Below, piece by piece: positions 19,507 to 28,920 of a stretch of DNA of 64,000 bases; position 1 is the stretch's first letter, and every line of letters begins with the position of its first letter. Location: positions 1 through 64,000 of the forward strand of contig NZ_JAPEUL010000012.1 in the NCBI RefSeq assembly GCF_026113935.1, in the 5' to 3' direction. The notes below the pieces were generated by a model. The model saw only the letters and a list, made by a program, of their open reading frames with translations. It had not been told where the DNA came from and did not search any database. Both the position numbers and the translations under genes were made by a program. The stretch comes from Marinomonas rhodophyticola. Its GTDB lineage: Bacteria; Pseudomonadota; Gammaproteobacteria; Pseudomonadales; Marinomonadaceae.

Positions 19507-19520
19507 GTTAACATGTTAAC
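19507..19520. promoter_or_regulatory. HpaR-type palindromic operator (perfect copy)
   Basis: GTTAACATGTTAAC is a perfect 14-base palindrome between the divergent gabD and LLM-class monooxygenase genes. The same motif recurs at 23625, 26430, 28804, 36752, 41866 and 42864. Confidence 0.75.
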
Positions 19521-19549
19521 TAATTTTTCTTTGATAAAGAGACGGTATC

Positions 19550-20557
19550 ATGAATATAAAACTCTCGGTTGTTGACCAAACGCCAGTGCATGGGTTGCAC
19601 AGTAAAAAAGATGCGCCTTTGTTAACGGTTGAATTAGCTAAACATTGTGATGAATGGAATTACCATCGTTATTGGGTTGCAGAACATCATGACAGCGTGC
19701 ATTTCGCGAATCCTTGCCCTGAGATCTTAGTTGCGCATTTGGCCAGTATTACACAACGTATCAAAGTCGGTAGTGGCGGTGTGATGCTATCTAACTATAG
19801 TCCATTAAAAGTGGCAGAGTGCTTTTCTATGCTGGCGTCACTTTTTCCTGGACGTATTGATCTTGGTGTTGGGCGTGCTCCAGGTGGGTCCGCAATGACG
19901 TCTGCCGCTTTAGCCTTTCCCAATAAAGTCTTGAACGGCCAGTTTTATGCTGAGCAAGCAGATCTGCTAGCAAGCTTTATTCACGGGACGTTTAAAGATA
20001 ATCATCCTTTTAGCTCAATTCGTGTCATGCCAGAAGTAGGTGATGTACCGGATTTATGGATGCTGGGGTCAAGTGGTGGTAGTGCTGAGTTGGCTGGGCA
20101 GTTAGGCTATCATTTGGCTTTAGCGCGATTTATTGATTCTGAAAATTGTCATCCACGTATCTTTGATGCGCACCAAAAAGCGTGGCAACAAGCGGGTCAT
20201 GAACATCCGCTTCAGCGAATGTTGGCGATTGCGTGTATTTGTGCAGAGACAGAAGAGGAGGCAAAACTTCGAGCAGGAACTGCTGTGTATCGTAAGTTCG
20301 CTACCCATATAGGGCAGCGAGAAGATTTTTTGACACCTACCCAAGTTCGCGACAGATACCAGTCAATGCCAGTATCCCATCAAGCTTTATTTGATCGTAT
20401 TGAAGCCAGTTATACGATTGGGACACCAGAGCAGTGCTGGGCTGAAATGGAATCTCTTGTTAAGACTTTTTCTATTGAAGAGTTTTCTCTTGTGACTGTG
20501 ACATATAGCCAAGCGGATCGTTTAGATAGTTACCGTTTGTTGGCAAAAAACTTATAG
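19550..20557 (+). CDS. LLM-class flavin-dependent oxidoreductase
   Basis: The 335-residue luciferase-like protein belongs to the MsnO8/YhbW-type group. It shows HRYWVAEHHDS, ILVAHLASITQRIKVGSGG and GRIDLGVGRAPGG blocks and a TIM-barrel length. It likely uses reduced FMN supplied by a separate reductase, perhaps the C1 reductase at 26474. It is divergent from gabD and shares the perfect HpaR-type operator. Its step in the pathway is not clear. Confidence 0.82.
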   Translation: MNIKLSVVDQTPVHGLHSKKDAPLLTVELAKHCDEWNYHRYWVAEHHDSVHFANPCPEILVAHLASITQRIKVGSGGVMLSNYSPLKVAECFSMLASLFPGRIDLGVGRAPGGSAMTSAALAFPNKVLNGQFYAEQADLLASFIHGTFKDNHPFSSIRVMPEVGDVPDLWMLGSSGGSAELAGQLGYHLALARFIDSENCHPRIFDAHQKAWQQAGHEHPLQRMLAIACICAETEEEAKLRAGTAVYRKFATHIGQREDFLTPTQVRDRYQSMPVSHQALFDRIEASYTIGTPEQCWAEMESLVKTFSIEEFSLVTVTYSQADRLDSYRLLAKNL

Positions 20558-20588
20558 AAAGTGGCATTTTATAATGCGTCAAAATAAA

Positions 20589-20615
20589 AAACAGGCTGAT
20601 TCATCAGCCTGTTTA
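20589..20615. terminator. bidirectional intrinsic terminator
   Basis: AACAGGCTGA and TCAGCCTGTT form a stem with A and T flanks between the convergent LLM gene and the MFS gene at 20644. Confidence 0.85.
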
Positions 20616-20643
20616 AACACCTAATCATTTTATAAACTAAGAA

Positions 20644-21867
20644 CTATGCGGCACTTAATTGAGCTTTGTTGACTTTAACGGGGGCTGTTTCTGTTAGGAA
20701 CAGCGATAGCAGTAAGGCCATGAATGACCCCGCAGCCGCAATCCACATGACAATTTGAAGACCATAAGCATCGGCAGCAAAGCCAGCAACTACAGGTGTA
20801 ATAAATCCACCAAATAGCTCACCAATTCCCATAATCAAACCGAGCGCCGTTGCCACTTGTGTAGATGGAACGGTTTCAGCCGGAATGGTTGCCATGAATA
20901 AAGTAAAACAGCCAAGTCCAGTGTAGGTCAGGAAGATTAGCGGAAGCATAGTGTTAGCGTCATCAACAAACAGTAAAACCATTGGACACAAAGTGGCAAT
21001 CATGGTGAACAAAATTAACGTAGGTTTGCGGCCAAATCGGTCAGATAAAGCAGAAACAATAAACCCCCATACCATCCAAGCAAAACCGAGGCTGGTCATA
21101 ATGCCTCCCATGACCTCAGGACTAAACCCTTTTAATTGCATCAGATAGGTTGGTGTGAAGGATACTAAGGTGATAAACCAAGAGATGTAAAAGCAAGAAA
21201 TCAGGATACAAAGTAAGATGTTCTTATTTTTCAATAAGGTTTTTATGTCTGCTTTGTTGCCAATAGCGTGGCTGCTTTGCATCTCTTTGTGTACATGTTT
21301 GTTTCGTACGAAGAGCATCATCAAGGCGGCAATGATTAGACCCGGAATAATGGTGGCGTAAAAAGCACTGCGCCAGCCGTAATCTGTTGCAATCCAAATA
21401 AGCACCGGAGGCGCAATAACCGCACCGATTAATCCTGGCGCTGAGGCATTAACCAAGCCCATATTTAAGCCTCGGCGTTTTGGTGATGATGCGGCTGCCA
21501 ATAATGATTGTGAAATGGGGAGCACAGGTCCTTCGGCAACGCCCATCAGACCACGGAATATGAGTAGGCTAATGAAGCTGGTTACCATGCCGGATAGTGC
21601 AGAGCAAAGCGTAAAAGCGATAACCGATAATATGAGAATGTATTTTTTTGATTCCTTGCGATCAGCATAGGCTCCCAGTGTCATGCCTGATATGGCCCAC
21701 ATTAACGATAGGGCAGAAGAGAGCATGCCTAAATGGCTGTTATTTAAGTCCAAATCCTTTGCGATAAAAGGAAACAAAAAAGACAGCGCTAAGCGGTCAA
21801 AAAAGACAAAGCCAAACCCTATAAAGAGAATGACAAGTAGGCGATTTTCATAAGAGTTTATTTTCAT
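20644..21867 (-). CDS. MFS transporter
   Basis: The 407-residue permease has about 12 membrane segments, motif A GAYADRKESKKY and SDRFGRKP in the second half. It is a clear paralogue of the MFS at 15318-16564, sharing GFGFVFFDRLA at the start and LTYTGLGCFTLFMATIPAETVP in the C-terminal half. It lies 24 bases after the GMC oxidoreductase on the same strand, so the two form an operon. It probably imports an alcohol or aromatic substrate for that enzyme. Confidence 0.87.
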   Translation of the reverse strand: MKINSYENRLLVILFIGFGFVFFDRLALSFLFPFIAKDLDLNNSHLGMLSSALSLMWAISGMTLGAYADRKESKKYILILSVIAFTLCSALSGMVTSFISLLIFRGLMGVAEGPVLPISQSLLAAASSPKRRGLNMGLVNASAPGLIGAVIAPPVLIWIATDYGWRSAFYATIIPGLIIAALMMLFVRNKHVHKEMQSSHAIGNKADIKTLLKNKNILLCILISCFYISWFITLVSFTPTYLMQLKGFSPEVMGGIMTSLGFAWMVWGFIVSALSDRFGRKPTLILFTMIATLCPMVLLFVDDANTMLPLIFLTYTGLGCFTLFMATIPAETVPSTQVATALGLIMGIGELFGGFITPVVAGFAADAYGLQIVMWIAAAGSFMALLLSLFLTETAPVKVNKAQLSAA

Positions 21868-21891
21868 TATTAGATCTCTCTTTCGTTATTG

Positions 21892-23482
21892 TTATTCGTT
21901 GTTGAGAATAAATTCAGCGCAACGCTCTGCGATCATAATGGTCGGAGCGTTAGTGTTACCTGATACAATGGTCGGCATAATAGAGGCATCGCAGATGCGT
22001 ACACCTTTTACCCCATTAACACGGAGCTTAGTATCGACGACGGCTTGCTCATCAGAGTCCCATACGGCAAGTGCCAACAGGGTGATAAACGGTTTTAGCG
22101 TGGCTGCGAATATGTGCTTCGATTTCAGCGTCTGAAATATCTTCTTTGGAGGAGGGACGAAGTTCTTCGCTGATTAGTTCAGCCATGGCTGGCGCACGTA
22201 TAATCTTACGAGCCAGTTTTACTCCTCGGATAAGGGTATCTACGTCGTCACGGTGTGATAACGCACCGCTTTCGAAAATCATTGAGTCTTTCGGGTCTGC
22301 ACTGCGTAGTCGAGCGAATCCTCGGGATTTAGGTCGTAAGAAACAAGGGTTGATGGAAATGCCGTGACCTTCTATAGGCTCGCGGTCCACGTCACCAACC
22401 AAAGTAGGTAGCACATGGAATTGAATATCAGGACGACCGCAATTGCTGGTATCAACAAAGCCTCCGGATTCAACCACGTTAGACGTCAATAAACCTGTTT
22501 TAAAACAAGTCCATTGGAAACCATAAGACAGTGCTTTAAGGCCTTTATCACTGCCCAGTAAGCTAATTGGTTGCTTAGTACGCCCATAGATACTGACTTC
22601 TAGATGATCTTGATAGTTCTCTCCCACTTCTGGAGAATCGTACAGCGTTGATATGCCGTGTTGGGACAGTTGATTTTTTGGACCGATACCTGACAGCATT
22701 AAAATTTTGGGGGTTGATAATGCGCCAGCGGTTAAGATGATTTCTTTCTTCACAGAGAGTATTTCTATCTTGCCCGACTCATTACGCAACTCAATGCCTG
22801 TCGCATTGTTATCACCATCAAAGATAATCTTGTTAACGTAACACCCAGTTCGAATTTCTAAGTTTGGCGCGTTTTCAACCTCTTTTAGGTAAGTTGAAGC
22901 GGTGCTACCACGGCGTCCATCAAAGGTGGTTGTGTGGTAGAAACCAACTCCATCTTGTTTTTCGCCATTAAAGTCATCGTTATAAGGAATGCCGGTTTGT
23001 TGCGCCGCTTTTAAAAAAGCTTGGCTTAGAGGATGCCGGAAACGAGTGTCGCTGACACGCAAGGGACCATTTGTACCGTGGAAGGGTTCGCTTAGACGCA
23101 TATGGTTTTCTGAGCGCTTGAAGCTGGCTAGGACATTATCCCAACCCCAACCATCGCAGCCGTTGCGTTCCCACTCATCATAGTCTTCCTTCTGACCGCG
23201 GATATAAAGCATAGCATTGATTGAGCTGCCTCCACCGAGTGTGCGACCTTGTGGAACATAGGTTTTTCGTCCACCTGCGTCAGGTTGTGGCTCGCTCTCG
23301 TAGACAACAGACCGTTTTGAGCCAATAACACGAATGAAAGTGGCTGGCATATGAACGAATATAGAATCGTCTTTTGGGCCATCTTCCAGTAAAACGACTT
23401 GAAAACCTGCTTTTACAAGTCTATGCGTCACAGTGCAACCGGATGAGCCACCGCCCACCACGATGAAATCAATAGACTTCAT
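21892..23482 (-). CDS. GMC-family FAD-dependent oxidoreductase, choline dehydrogenase-like (frame-broken)
   Basis: The N-terminal FAD-binding motif is [15 protein letters not shown], followed by [20 protein letters not shown], the GMC signature 1. The C-terminal substrate domain contains [11 protein letters not shown] with the catalytic His, then [22 protein letters not shown]. One surplus base near 22056-22060 separates the last 55 residues from the body. The start is the ATG at 23482 with AGAGG upstream. It should oxidise a primary alcohol to an aldehyde. The divergent AraC gene and the direct repeat at 23566-23594 suggest its control. Confidence 0.88.
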
Positions 23483-23565
23483 GAGTAAACCTCTCGATCT
23501 TATTATTGTGTTTGAATTTTTATGTGTATGAGCATAGAGGTTTACTGAGAGGGAAAATTGACTTG

Positions 23566-23594
23566 ATCGGACGGGCAATTTTACTCTATCGGAC
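23566..23594. promoter_or_regulatory. AraC-type direct-repeat site
   Basis: ATCGGAC occurs at 23566-23572 and again at 23588-23594, 22 bases apart and on one face of the helix. It lies between the divergent GMC and AraC genes. Confidence 0.5.
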
Positions 23595-23624
23595 ATTTTT
23601 AGTCGGCATCATATGTTCAAAATA

Positions 23625-23638
23625 CTTAACATGTTTAC
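23625..23638. promoter_or_regulatory. HpaR-type palindromic operator
   Basis: CTTAACATGTTTAC differs at two positions from GTTAACATGTTAAC. It lies in the GMC-AraC intergenic region, which suggests that hpa regulation extends to this module. Confidence 0.55.
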
Positions 23639-23720
23639 TAAGTGATTGTCGAGAGGTATGATCAAAGCCAGATTATCTAGATATTCATCCTTAAAAAACA
23701 AAAACTATATCGAGGGATTT

Positions 23721-24671
23721 ATGTCGTTCTCAGCACAAGTGCGAGTCTCCACTCGAGATATAGACCTTATGTCTCGACGTCATTATTGGGAAGAGGCCGT
23801 TAACCAATATATGATTCATATTGATTGTCCTATCGCTTCGAATTTAGCATTAGAAGCCGAATTACGACATTCACACGGTGACATTATTAGCATCAATCAT
23901 ATTGAAGCGAATGGACATTCTGTGCAACGCAGTCGCACTGATATTGATGAAGATGGTCGCGATGCCTTTTTCATTTGTTTAATGACAAAGGGGAATGGTT
24001 ATTCGTATCAAGGTATGGATTGCGCGAGTCATATGCCAGGAGATATGGTTATTTATGATACGGCAAAACCCTATGGGCATGGTTTTCCGAATAATATGGG
24101 GATGTATGTATTAGGTGTTCCTCGCATTATTGCTGAACGAGAGTTCGGCATTATTGATAATCTCATTAAAATAGACCGTCATTTACAGTGTGGCACCTCA
24201 TCAACAAGCGCTATTTTTAAATTATTAGAGAGTAATATTGATAGTCATCACAATTTTCAGTTAAAAACAGAAGAGGTGATGCATCATATTCAAGTTCTGT
24301 CTGGACTGCATGGTGCAAAATTCAATCAGAAAAACCGGAATTTATTGTTTTTCAAATGCAAGGCATTTATCGAACAGCATTTAACGTCAGCGGATTTAAA
24401 TACAGATATGGTCAGTCGTCATTTGTTTGTGTCGTGCCGTCAAATAGCCCGAGCGTTTGAAGCCCATGGTATGACGATGAGCCGATACATATGGCAATCA
24501 AGATTGAATAAAAGCCGTGATGATATTTTAAATTTAGACAATTTGAGTATTACGGATATCGCTTATAAGTGGGGGTTTAGTCACTCTTCGCATTTCAGTC
24601 GTGCCTATAAACAGTATTTTAATGAATCACCTCAAGAAACCAGAAAACGAAAAAGACAGCTCTTGGTATAG
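23721..24671 (+). CDS. AraC-family transcriptional regulator, FeaR-like
   Basis: The regulator has 316 residues. The N-terminal half resembles the AraC_binding_2 sensor found in FeaR-type activators, and the C-terminal half has two helix-turn-helix motifs (MVSRHLFVSCRQIARAF and ITDIAYKWGFSHSSHFSRAY). The ATG at 23721 is preceded by GAGGG. Longer starts at 23646 or 23658 have poorer sites. FeaR in Escherichia coli activates tyramine and phenylethylamine oxidation genes, which suits this island. It could instead control only the divergent GMC/MFS operon. Confidence 0.82.
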   Translation: MSFSAQVRVSTRDIDLMSRRHYWEEAVNQYMIHIDCPIASNLALEAELRHSHGDIISINHIEANGHSVQRSRTDIDEDGRDAFFICLMTKGNGYSYQGMDCASHMPGDMVIYDTAKPYGHGFPNNMGMYVLGVPRIIAEREFGIIDNLIKIDRHLQCGTSSTSAIFKLLESNIDSHHNFQLKTEEVMHHIQVLSGLHGAKFNQKNRNLLFFKCKAFIEQHLTSADLNTDMVSRHLFVSCRQIARAFEAHGMTMSRYIWQSRLNKSRDDILNLDNLSITDIAYKWGFSHSSHFSRAYKQYFNESPQETRKRKRQLLV

Positions 24672-24683
24672 GAGTTGTCTTTT
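24651..24683. terminator. bidirectional terminator between AraC and hpaR
   Basis: AAAAGACAGCTC and GAGTTGTCTTTT pair around a short loop. The left arm overlaps the last codons of the AraC gene, which converges on hpaR. Confidence 0.7.
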
Positions 24684-24693
24684 GATGGACTGC

Positions 24694-25116
24694 TTAACTT
24701 TCCAGTGCGATGACGTCACTTAATAGTCGACTAAGTTCTTTTAATTTGTCTTCGCCGAGTTTTTCTTTGATTCGTTGATAAGCTGCATCGACTTCTGGAC
24801 GAAATTTTTTAACCGTTTCATTCCCCTTTGGCGTTAATGAAAGTAGGGAAATACGTTGATCTATTGGGGATTTTTTGCGTATTAAAAAGCCATCTTCTTC
24901 AAAGCGCGTGATAATGCGTGTCAAACTTGGGCTAAGAATACAGCATAGGTGCGCCAGTTGTTTTGCCTCTAACTCTTCATGATCGTTTAACACACGTAAG
25001 ACTCGCCATTGCTGTTCTGTAAAGCCTGCTTTTTGTAGGACAGGTCTAAAAAAAGTCATGGATGATTCACGAGGTCTTAATAATTGCAGTGTCAGGGAGT
25101 CTTCTAATCTTTTCAT
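24694..25116 (-). CDS. hpaR: homoprotocatechuate degradation repressor HpaR (MarR family)
   Basis: The 140-residue MarR protein has the family winged helix: QQWRVLRVLNDHEELEAKQLA, then SPSLTRIITRFEEDGFLIRKKS. The N-terminal LRPRESSMTFFRPVLQ block is characteristic of HpaR. HpaR represses the homoprotocatechuate meta-cleavage genes and is released by 4-hydroxyphenylacetate or homoprotocatechuate. It lies 53 bases after the Bcr-type MFS gene on the same strand, and an operator-like site precedes that MFS gene, so the pair is probably autoregulated. The repeated GTTAACATGTTAAC sites across 19-43 kb are its likely targets. Confidence 0.9.
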   Translation of the reverse strand: MKRLEDSLTLQLLRPRESSMTFFRPVLQKAGFTEQQWRVLRVLNDHEELEAKQLAHLCCILSPSLTRIITRFEEDGFLIRKKSPIDQRISLLSLTPKGNETVKKFRPEVDAAYQRIKEKLGEDKLKELSRLLSDVIALES

Positions 25117-25169
25117 GTAATCTCGATAATATCTAAAATTATGGTGTTGATAGCATCAAATACGCTTTC

Positions 25170-26354
25170 CTAAAAAAATATTAGCGCATGGTCTGTTGCT
25201 ATCTTCTTGTTACGATAGTTTTGTGCGTAACACTTTGCTAAAAGTGTACATCCTAAGATGGCAAAGGCAATCATAGATGGATGCAAATCCATCATTAACG
25301 GCACGGCTTGGGCAAAAACCGCTCCAAAGCTTAGTTGAAGAAAGCCTATCAGTCCTGCAGCCATACCTGCTAATTTATCAGCAGCGCCAATCGCAGCACT
25401 TTGGTAACTTGGTTGGCTAATTCCACGGCCTAGTGTTACCACAGACATGGGTAAAAAAAGGCTCGCAAAACTAGTTGGTAAACTGATTTGTAGTATCAAT
25501 AAAATACTAGCCCCAAGTAAGCAAAGACTGTTTCCAAGCTGGATTGATTGGTCTAAGGAAAGGCGCTTATTTAACAAGGTACTCATATACCCACCTAGCA
25601 TAAAGGTACCCGATATCAGAATAAACCAATAGCCGTAAGCTAGATTATTCTCGCTCAAACCTTTGGTTAGATGTGGGGAGGCACTTATAAAGAGATAAAA
25701 ACAAAGTGCTATGAAGGTATTTGCCATGGTGTAACGGCTAAAAGAATGTTGACGAATCAAGCTCATATAATGATTAAGCATCATTGAAAGGGTGAGCTTT
25801 TGTGGCTGTTCAAACGCAGGCTTAATCAATTTGAGGCTGAATAGTAGCAATATTGCGCCTTGAATGGCGGAAAATGCAAAGATGGCTTGCCAACCTATGT
25901 GGGTATTGAGCGTGCTGCCAACCAAAGGTGCGATACTTTGTGAAAATGCAATGGCCATCACGATATAACCCATTTGTTGAGCGGCTCGGTCTTTGCCTGA
26001 GCTGGCAACCAATAAGGCTCTCGCCATTGACATACTAAATGCACCACCAATGCCTTGTAAAATACGACCTAGTAGCATTAACCATAAGCTGTTTGTTATG
26101 AGGGCGACCAAGCCACCTACAATAAAAGTTGAAATTCCTAAGAGAATGGTCGAGCGATTACCAAGTTTAGTGATTACCGCACCGACAGAAAATTGCCCTA
26201 GTGCAAGTGCTGCTAAATAGAGTGAGTAATTTAACTGCACCATTGATGAATCTATATCCAGTTGCTCCGCGATTGCTGGCAAAGCAGGTAGCATTGCATT
26301 AAGTGCGATAGGGCTACACATAGCCAGAAAAATGAAATAGGCGATAGGAATCAT
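25170..26354 (-). CDS. MFS transporter, Bcr/CflA-like
   Basis: The 394-residue permease has about 12 membrane segments, the proton antiporter-type region LGRILQGIGGAFSMSMARALL in helix 4, and an N-terminal SPIALNAMLPALPAIAEQL. Bcr/CflA relatives export drugs or small aromatic molecules. Here it is upstream of hpaR in an apparent two-gene operon under an HpaR-type site, so it may export toxic catechol intermediates or move the substrate. Confidence 0.82.
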   Translation of the reverse strand: MIPIAYFIFLAMCSPIALNAMLPALPAIAEQLDIDSSMVQLNYSLYLAALALGQFSVGAVITKLGNRSTILLGISTFIVGGLVALITNSLWLMLLGRILQGIGGAFSMSMARALLVASSGKDRAAQQMGYIVMAIAFSQSIAPLVGSTLNTHIGWQAIFAFSAIQGAILLLFSLKLIKPAFEQPQKLTLSMMLNHYMSLIRQHSFSRYTMANTFIALCFYLFISASPHLTKGLSENNLAYGYWFILISGTFMLGGYMSTLLNKRLSLDQSIQLGNSLCLLGASILLILQISLPTSFASLFLPMSVVTLGRGISQPSYQSAAIGAADKLAGMAAGLIGFLQLSFGAVFAQAVPLMMDLHPSMIAFAILGCTLLAKCYAQNYRNKKIATDHALIFF

Positions 26355-26394
26355 GGGAAACTTAACTAGTTAAATAAATCCAGTATACAGACAT

Positions 26395-26420
26395 AAAAAA
26401 ATCCCACGAGGGGATTTTTT
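26395..26420 (-). terminator. intrinsic terminator after the hydroxylase reductase gene
   Basis: AAAAAATCCC and GGGATTTTTT form a hairpin with T tracts on either strand, between the reductase stop at 26474 and the MFS start at 26354. Confidence 0.75.
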
Positions 26421-26429
26421 AGCTTTTTA

Positions 26430-26443
26430 CCAAACATGTTAAT
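26430..26443. promoter_or_regulatory. HpaR-type operator half-site
   Basis: The right half ACATGTTAAT is conserved and the left half is degenerate (CCAAAC). It lies upstream of the MFS-hpaR operon and could provide autoregulation. Confidence 0.45.
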
Positions 26444-26473
26444 GAATAGTGGCTATTGCTGCTATGTTGGGTT

Positions 26474-27388
26474 TTAAGACAGTTGAGTTAATAGCTGATG
26501 TAGCTGTTGCTTGAACTTCGTGAGCTCGTCTTCTTCCAACTTAGAAAAGATATCTTTTTGCTGTTGGTCTGATATTGCCCATAAGCGCTCAGCCATATCA
26601 TGGCCTTTTTCGGTTAGGGCTAGTTCACCATTGATTAAGCCAAAACTTTTCAAGCTTTCGACACTTTCAACGACATCGACCGATGGGATGGTGACGAGAT
26701 GGGTTAAATCTTCAATGGTAATTCCAGTTGTGTCACTTAATACCAGCAATAAGCGAGCTTCACTGGTGCTAAGGCCAGTCGCAGACTGCTTTGGTAAATA
26801 GTTTTCTTGAACTTTTTGCAGGACTTTATGCATAAGATAAATGGCGCTGTCATGCAGGCGAGCAAGTGTTTTGTCTGATGCAAGGTTTTGAGCCGGAGTT
26901 TTAGCTCCTGTGAAGGGAATCGCCCCCGCATAGCTACCTTGCACATAAAGTAACGGTGCACGGCCATAGTTTGCGAATTCAACGACTTTGCCAATCATGA
27001 TCCAATGATCACCACCGTCGACAACTTGGTATTTTTCACATTGAAAATTAGCCGCTGTATTGATGAGTAAAGGAGCACCACCAACCCCAGACAGTGTCTC
27101 AATATTCGCAAATTTATCGTCGCTTGGTTTGGCAAAATTATTGGATAAATCAATTTGATCCGCGGCCAAAATATTGACAGCAAAATGGTCTGAATTTTCA
27201 AACACAGCATAACTGCTTGATGTTTTAACTATGCTCCACAGTACCAGCGGCGGATCAAGAGATACAGAGTTAAAGCTATTGGCTGTCACACCAACTTGCT
27301 TACCATCAGCGGATTTAGCGGTAATAACGGTAACACCTGTTGCAAAGTTGCCAAGGCAACGACGGAATTCTTTAGGGTCAAAGCTCAT
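26474..27388 (-). CDS. 4-hydroxyphenylacetate 3-hydroxylase reductase component C1 (flavin reductase with MarR-like tail)
   Basis: The N-terminal flavin reductase-like domain (about 1-165) is of the HpaC/C1 type, with FATGVTVITA, GVTANSFNSVSLDPPLVLWS and GDHWIMIGKV. The C-terminal MarR-like winged helix (about 180-304) matches the layout of C1 from Acinetobacter baumannii, where that tail binds 4-hydroxyphenylacetate and relieves autoinhibition. The enzyme makes reduced FMN from NADH for the C2 oxygenase encoded just upstream. It is the distal gene of the C2-C1 operon, separated from C2 by a 14-base hairpin. Confidence 0.88.
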   Translation of the reverse strand: MSFDPKEFRRCLGNFATGVTVITAKSADGKQVGVTANSFNSVSLDPPLVLWSIVKTSSSYAVFENSDHFAVNILAADQIDLSNNFAKPSDDKFANIETLSGVGGAPLLINTAANFQCEKYQVVDGGDHWIMIGKVVEFANYGRAPLLYVQGSYAGAIPFTGAKTPAQNLASDKTLARLHDSAIYLMHKVLQKVQENYLPKQSATGLSTSEARLLLVLSDTTGITIEDLTHLVTIPSVDVVESVESLKSFGLINGELALTEKGHDMAERLWAISDQQQKDIFSKLEEDELTKFKQQLHQLLTQLS

Positions 27389-27417
27389 AGGATTCTCTCT
27401 TATTCTTATGTGTATTC

Positions 27418-27449
27418 AGATCTAACCATGATAAGTCATGGTTAGATCT
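27418..27449 (-). other. intercistronic hairpin between C2 and C1 genes
   Basis: AGATCTAACCATGA pairs perfectly with TCATGGTTAGATCT across a TAAG loop. No T tract follows. It is probably an RNA stability or processing element that sets different levels of oxygenase and reductase. Confidence 0.6.
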
Positions 27450-27463
27450 CAGTGTGTCAATAT

Positions 27464-28634
27464 TTAAAGTAGGGACGGATCTGGTTCTAAGCCCATAACT
27501 TCTCGACCGATAATTTGTGCGCAAACATCGTAGTCTGTATAAGCATGAGGCTCCGCACATATGACAATCTCGGAATAGTCTTTGTGCTTCTTTGTCTAAT
27601 AGCCAGTTGTTGGCTCCAATGGCATTAAATAGGCGATCAACGGCTTCGATACACATTTTGACTGCATAAGCTTGGTTTGTTCTCCAATGAGCCAACGTGT
27701 AACGATCTGGGTAACGATGAGCTTCAGCGTATTCTGCATGTTCTTCCCAGGTTTTTTCTAAAAAGGCGCGAGCCGCCAAGATTTGATGGGTTGATTCGCC
27801 AGTACGAAGGATCGCCGGGATAGCGGCATGAACCTTCGCTCCGGTATAAGCTCGAACACGGTTAGATGTCACTTCTTTGTAGACTTCTAACATTCTCTCC
27901 GCTGTACCCAGCGCCATAGCCGCAAATCCAGAGGCAAAGTAAGGGCGGTATGGAGAGTAGAAAAGCTTACTGTCTGGGTATAAGCCATAACCAGCAGATT
28001 TACCTTCCATCATGTCTTTGGCTTTTTGGATGCGATGCTCTGGTACAAAGGCGTTTTTGATAAGCAACGTTTTTGTGCCTGAGCCTTTCATTGCCATCGA
28101 GTACCAGTCGTCCTCGATGTTGTAATCTGAGGCAGGAATAACCGCAAAGCAGTAATCTTTTGCTCCTTCGGCATTGTCACGTAAAAAGCCCACTATTGCC
28201 CATTGTGCGTGGTCACAGCCACTACTCCACTTCATTTCACCATTAAAAATAATGCCGCCATCGGTTTCTTCATATCTACCAAACGGCGCAATACTGCTGC
28301 TTGCCATTGCATCTGGATTGTCTTTCCAGACTTCGTCTTGGAGTTGTTTTGGGAACATTGCGATTTGATGATTATGCGTACAAAGCAAACTAAAAGCCCA
28401 GGCGGTACTACAGCATGCGCCTGCTAATGCTGCGATACAGTCACCGAATTCAGGTAGGGATATTTCGTAACCACCATAAGCTTTAGGGAGAAAGGCTTTA
28501 TGCAATCCTACTTTTTGCAGTAGCTCTATGTTTTCGGTAGGTACTTTTCTAAGTTCTTCTGCTTTGTCTGCATTTTTAGCAATCTCAGGTAATACCTTTT
28601 TTAGCTCTTCTAATAGTGGGTTTTGACGTTTCAT
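27464..28634 (-). CDS. 4-hydroxyphenylacetate 3-monooxygenase oxygenase component C2 (acyl-CoA dehydrogenase fold, frame-broken)
   Basis: The protein belongs to the acyl-CoA dehydrogenase-fold flavin monooxygenases, like C2 of the Acinetobacter baumannii hydroxylase, not the HpaB type of Escherichia coli. Visible blocks are FLPKAYGGYEISLPEFGD, MKWSSGCDHAQWAIVGF, GSGTKTL and EAQRLFRDCHMCGA. With reduced FMN and O2 it converts 4-hydroxyphenylacetate to 3,4-dihydroxyphenylacetate. A surplus base at about 27547-27551 garbles the end. Removing it gives AYTDYDVCAQIIGREVMGLEP, partly shown, and a stop at 27464. Its promoter region carries an HpaR-type site at 28804. Confidence 0.88.
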
Positions 28635-28803
28635 GCACTGTGTCCTCTTATTTTTTTGTCTTTAGTTCACACAGTATTGATATTCGGTGGTCTTAAATGA
28701 ATGTGCTTTTTAAGCAAAGTTTGGGACTTTTCTAGAAAAAAAATTTTATTATTGTCTCGTTGTAAAAAAAAACGAGCTGAGTGATATAAAATACTTGAAA
28801 TTA

Positions 28804-28817
28804 GTTAACATGTTCAC
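28804..28817. promoter_or_regulatory. HpaR-type palindromic operator
   Basis: GTTAACATGTTCAC has one mismatch to the perfect palindrome. It lies between the divergent C2 hydroxylase and tctC genes. Confidence 0.65.
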
Positions 28818-28861
28818 TAATTTGTTATCTTCTTGAGGAAATAAAGTGCATGGATTTTTAC

Positions 28862-28907
28862 AACATGGCTGCTTAGTCAACTTTAACATGACTGCTTAGT
28901 CAATTTT
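28862..28907 (+). promoter_or_regulatory. tandem 23-base direct repeat upstream of tctC
   Basis: Two adjacent copies (28862-28884 and 28885-28907) share the core CTGCTTAGTCAA and differ at only two positions. A period of 23 bases places both on one DNA face, as expected for an AraC-family activator such as the FeaR-like protein at 23721. Confidence 0.6.
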
Positions 28908-28920
28908 GTAAAAGCGTATG

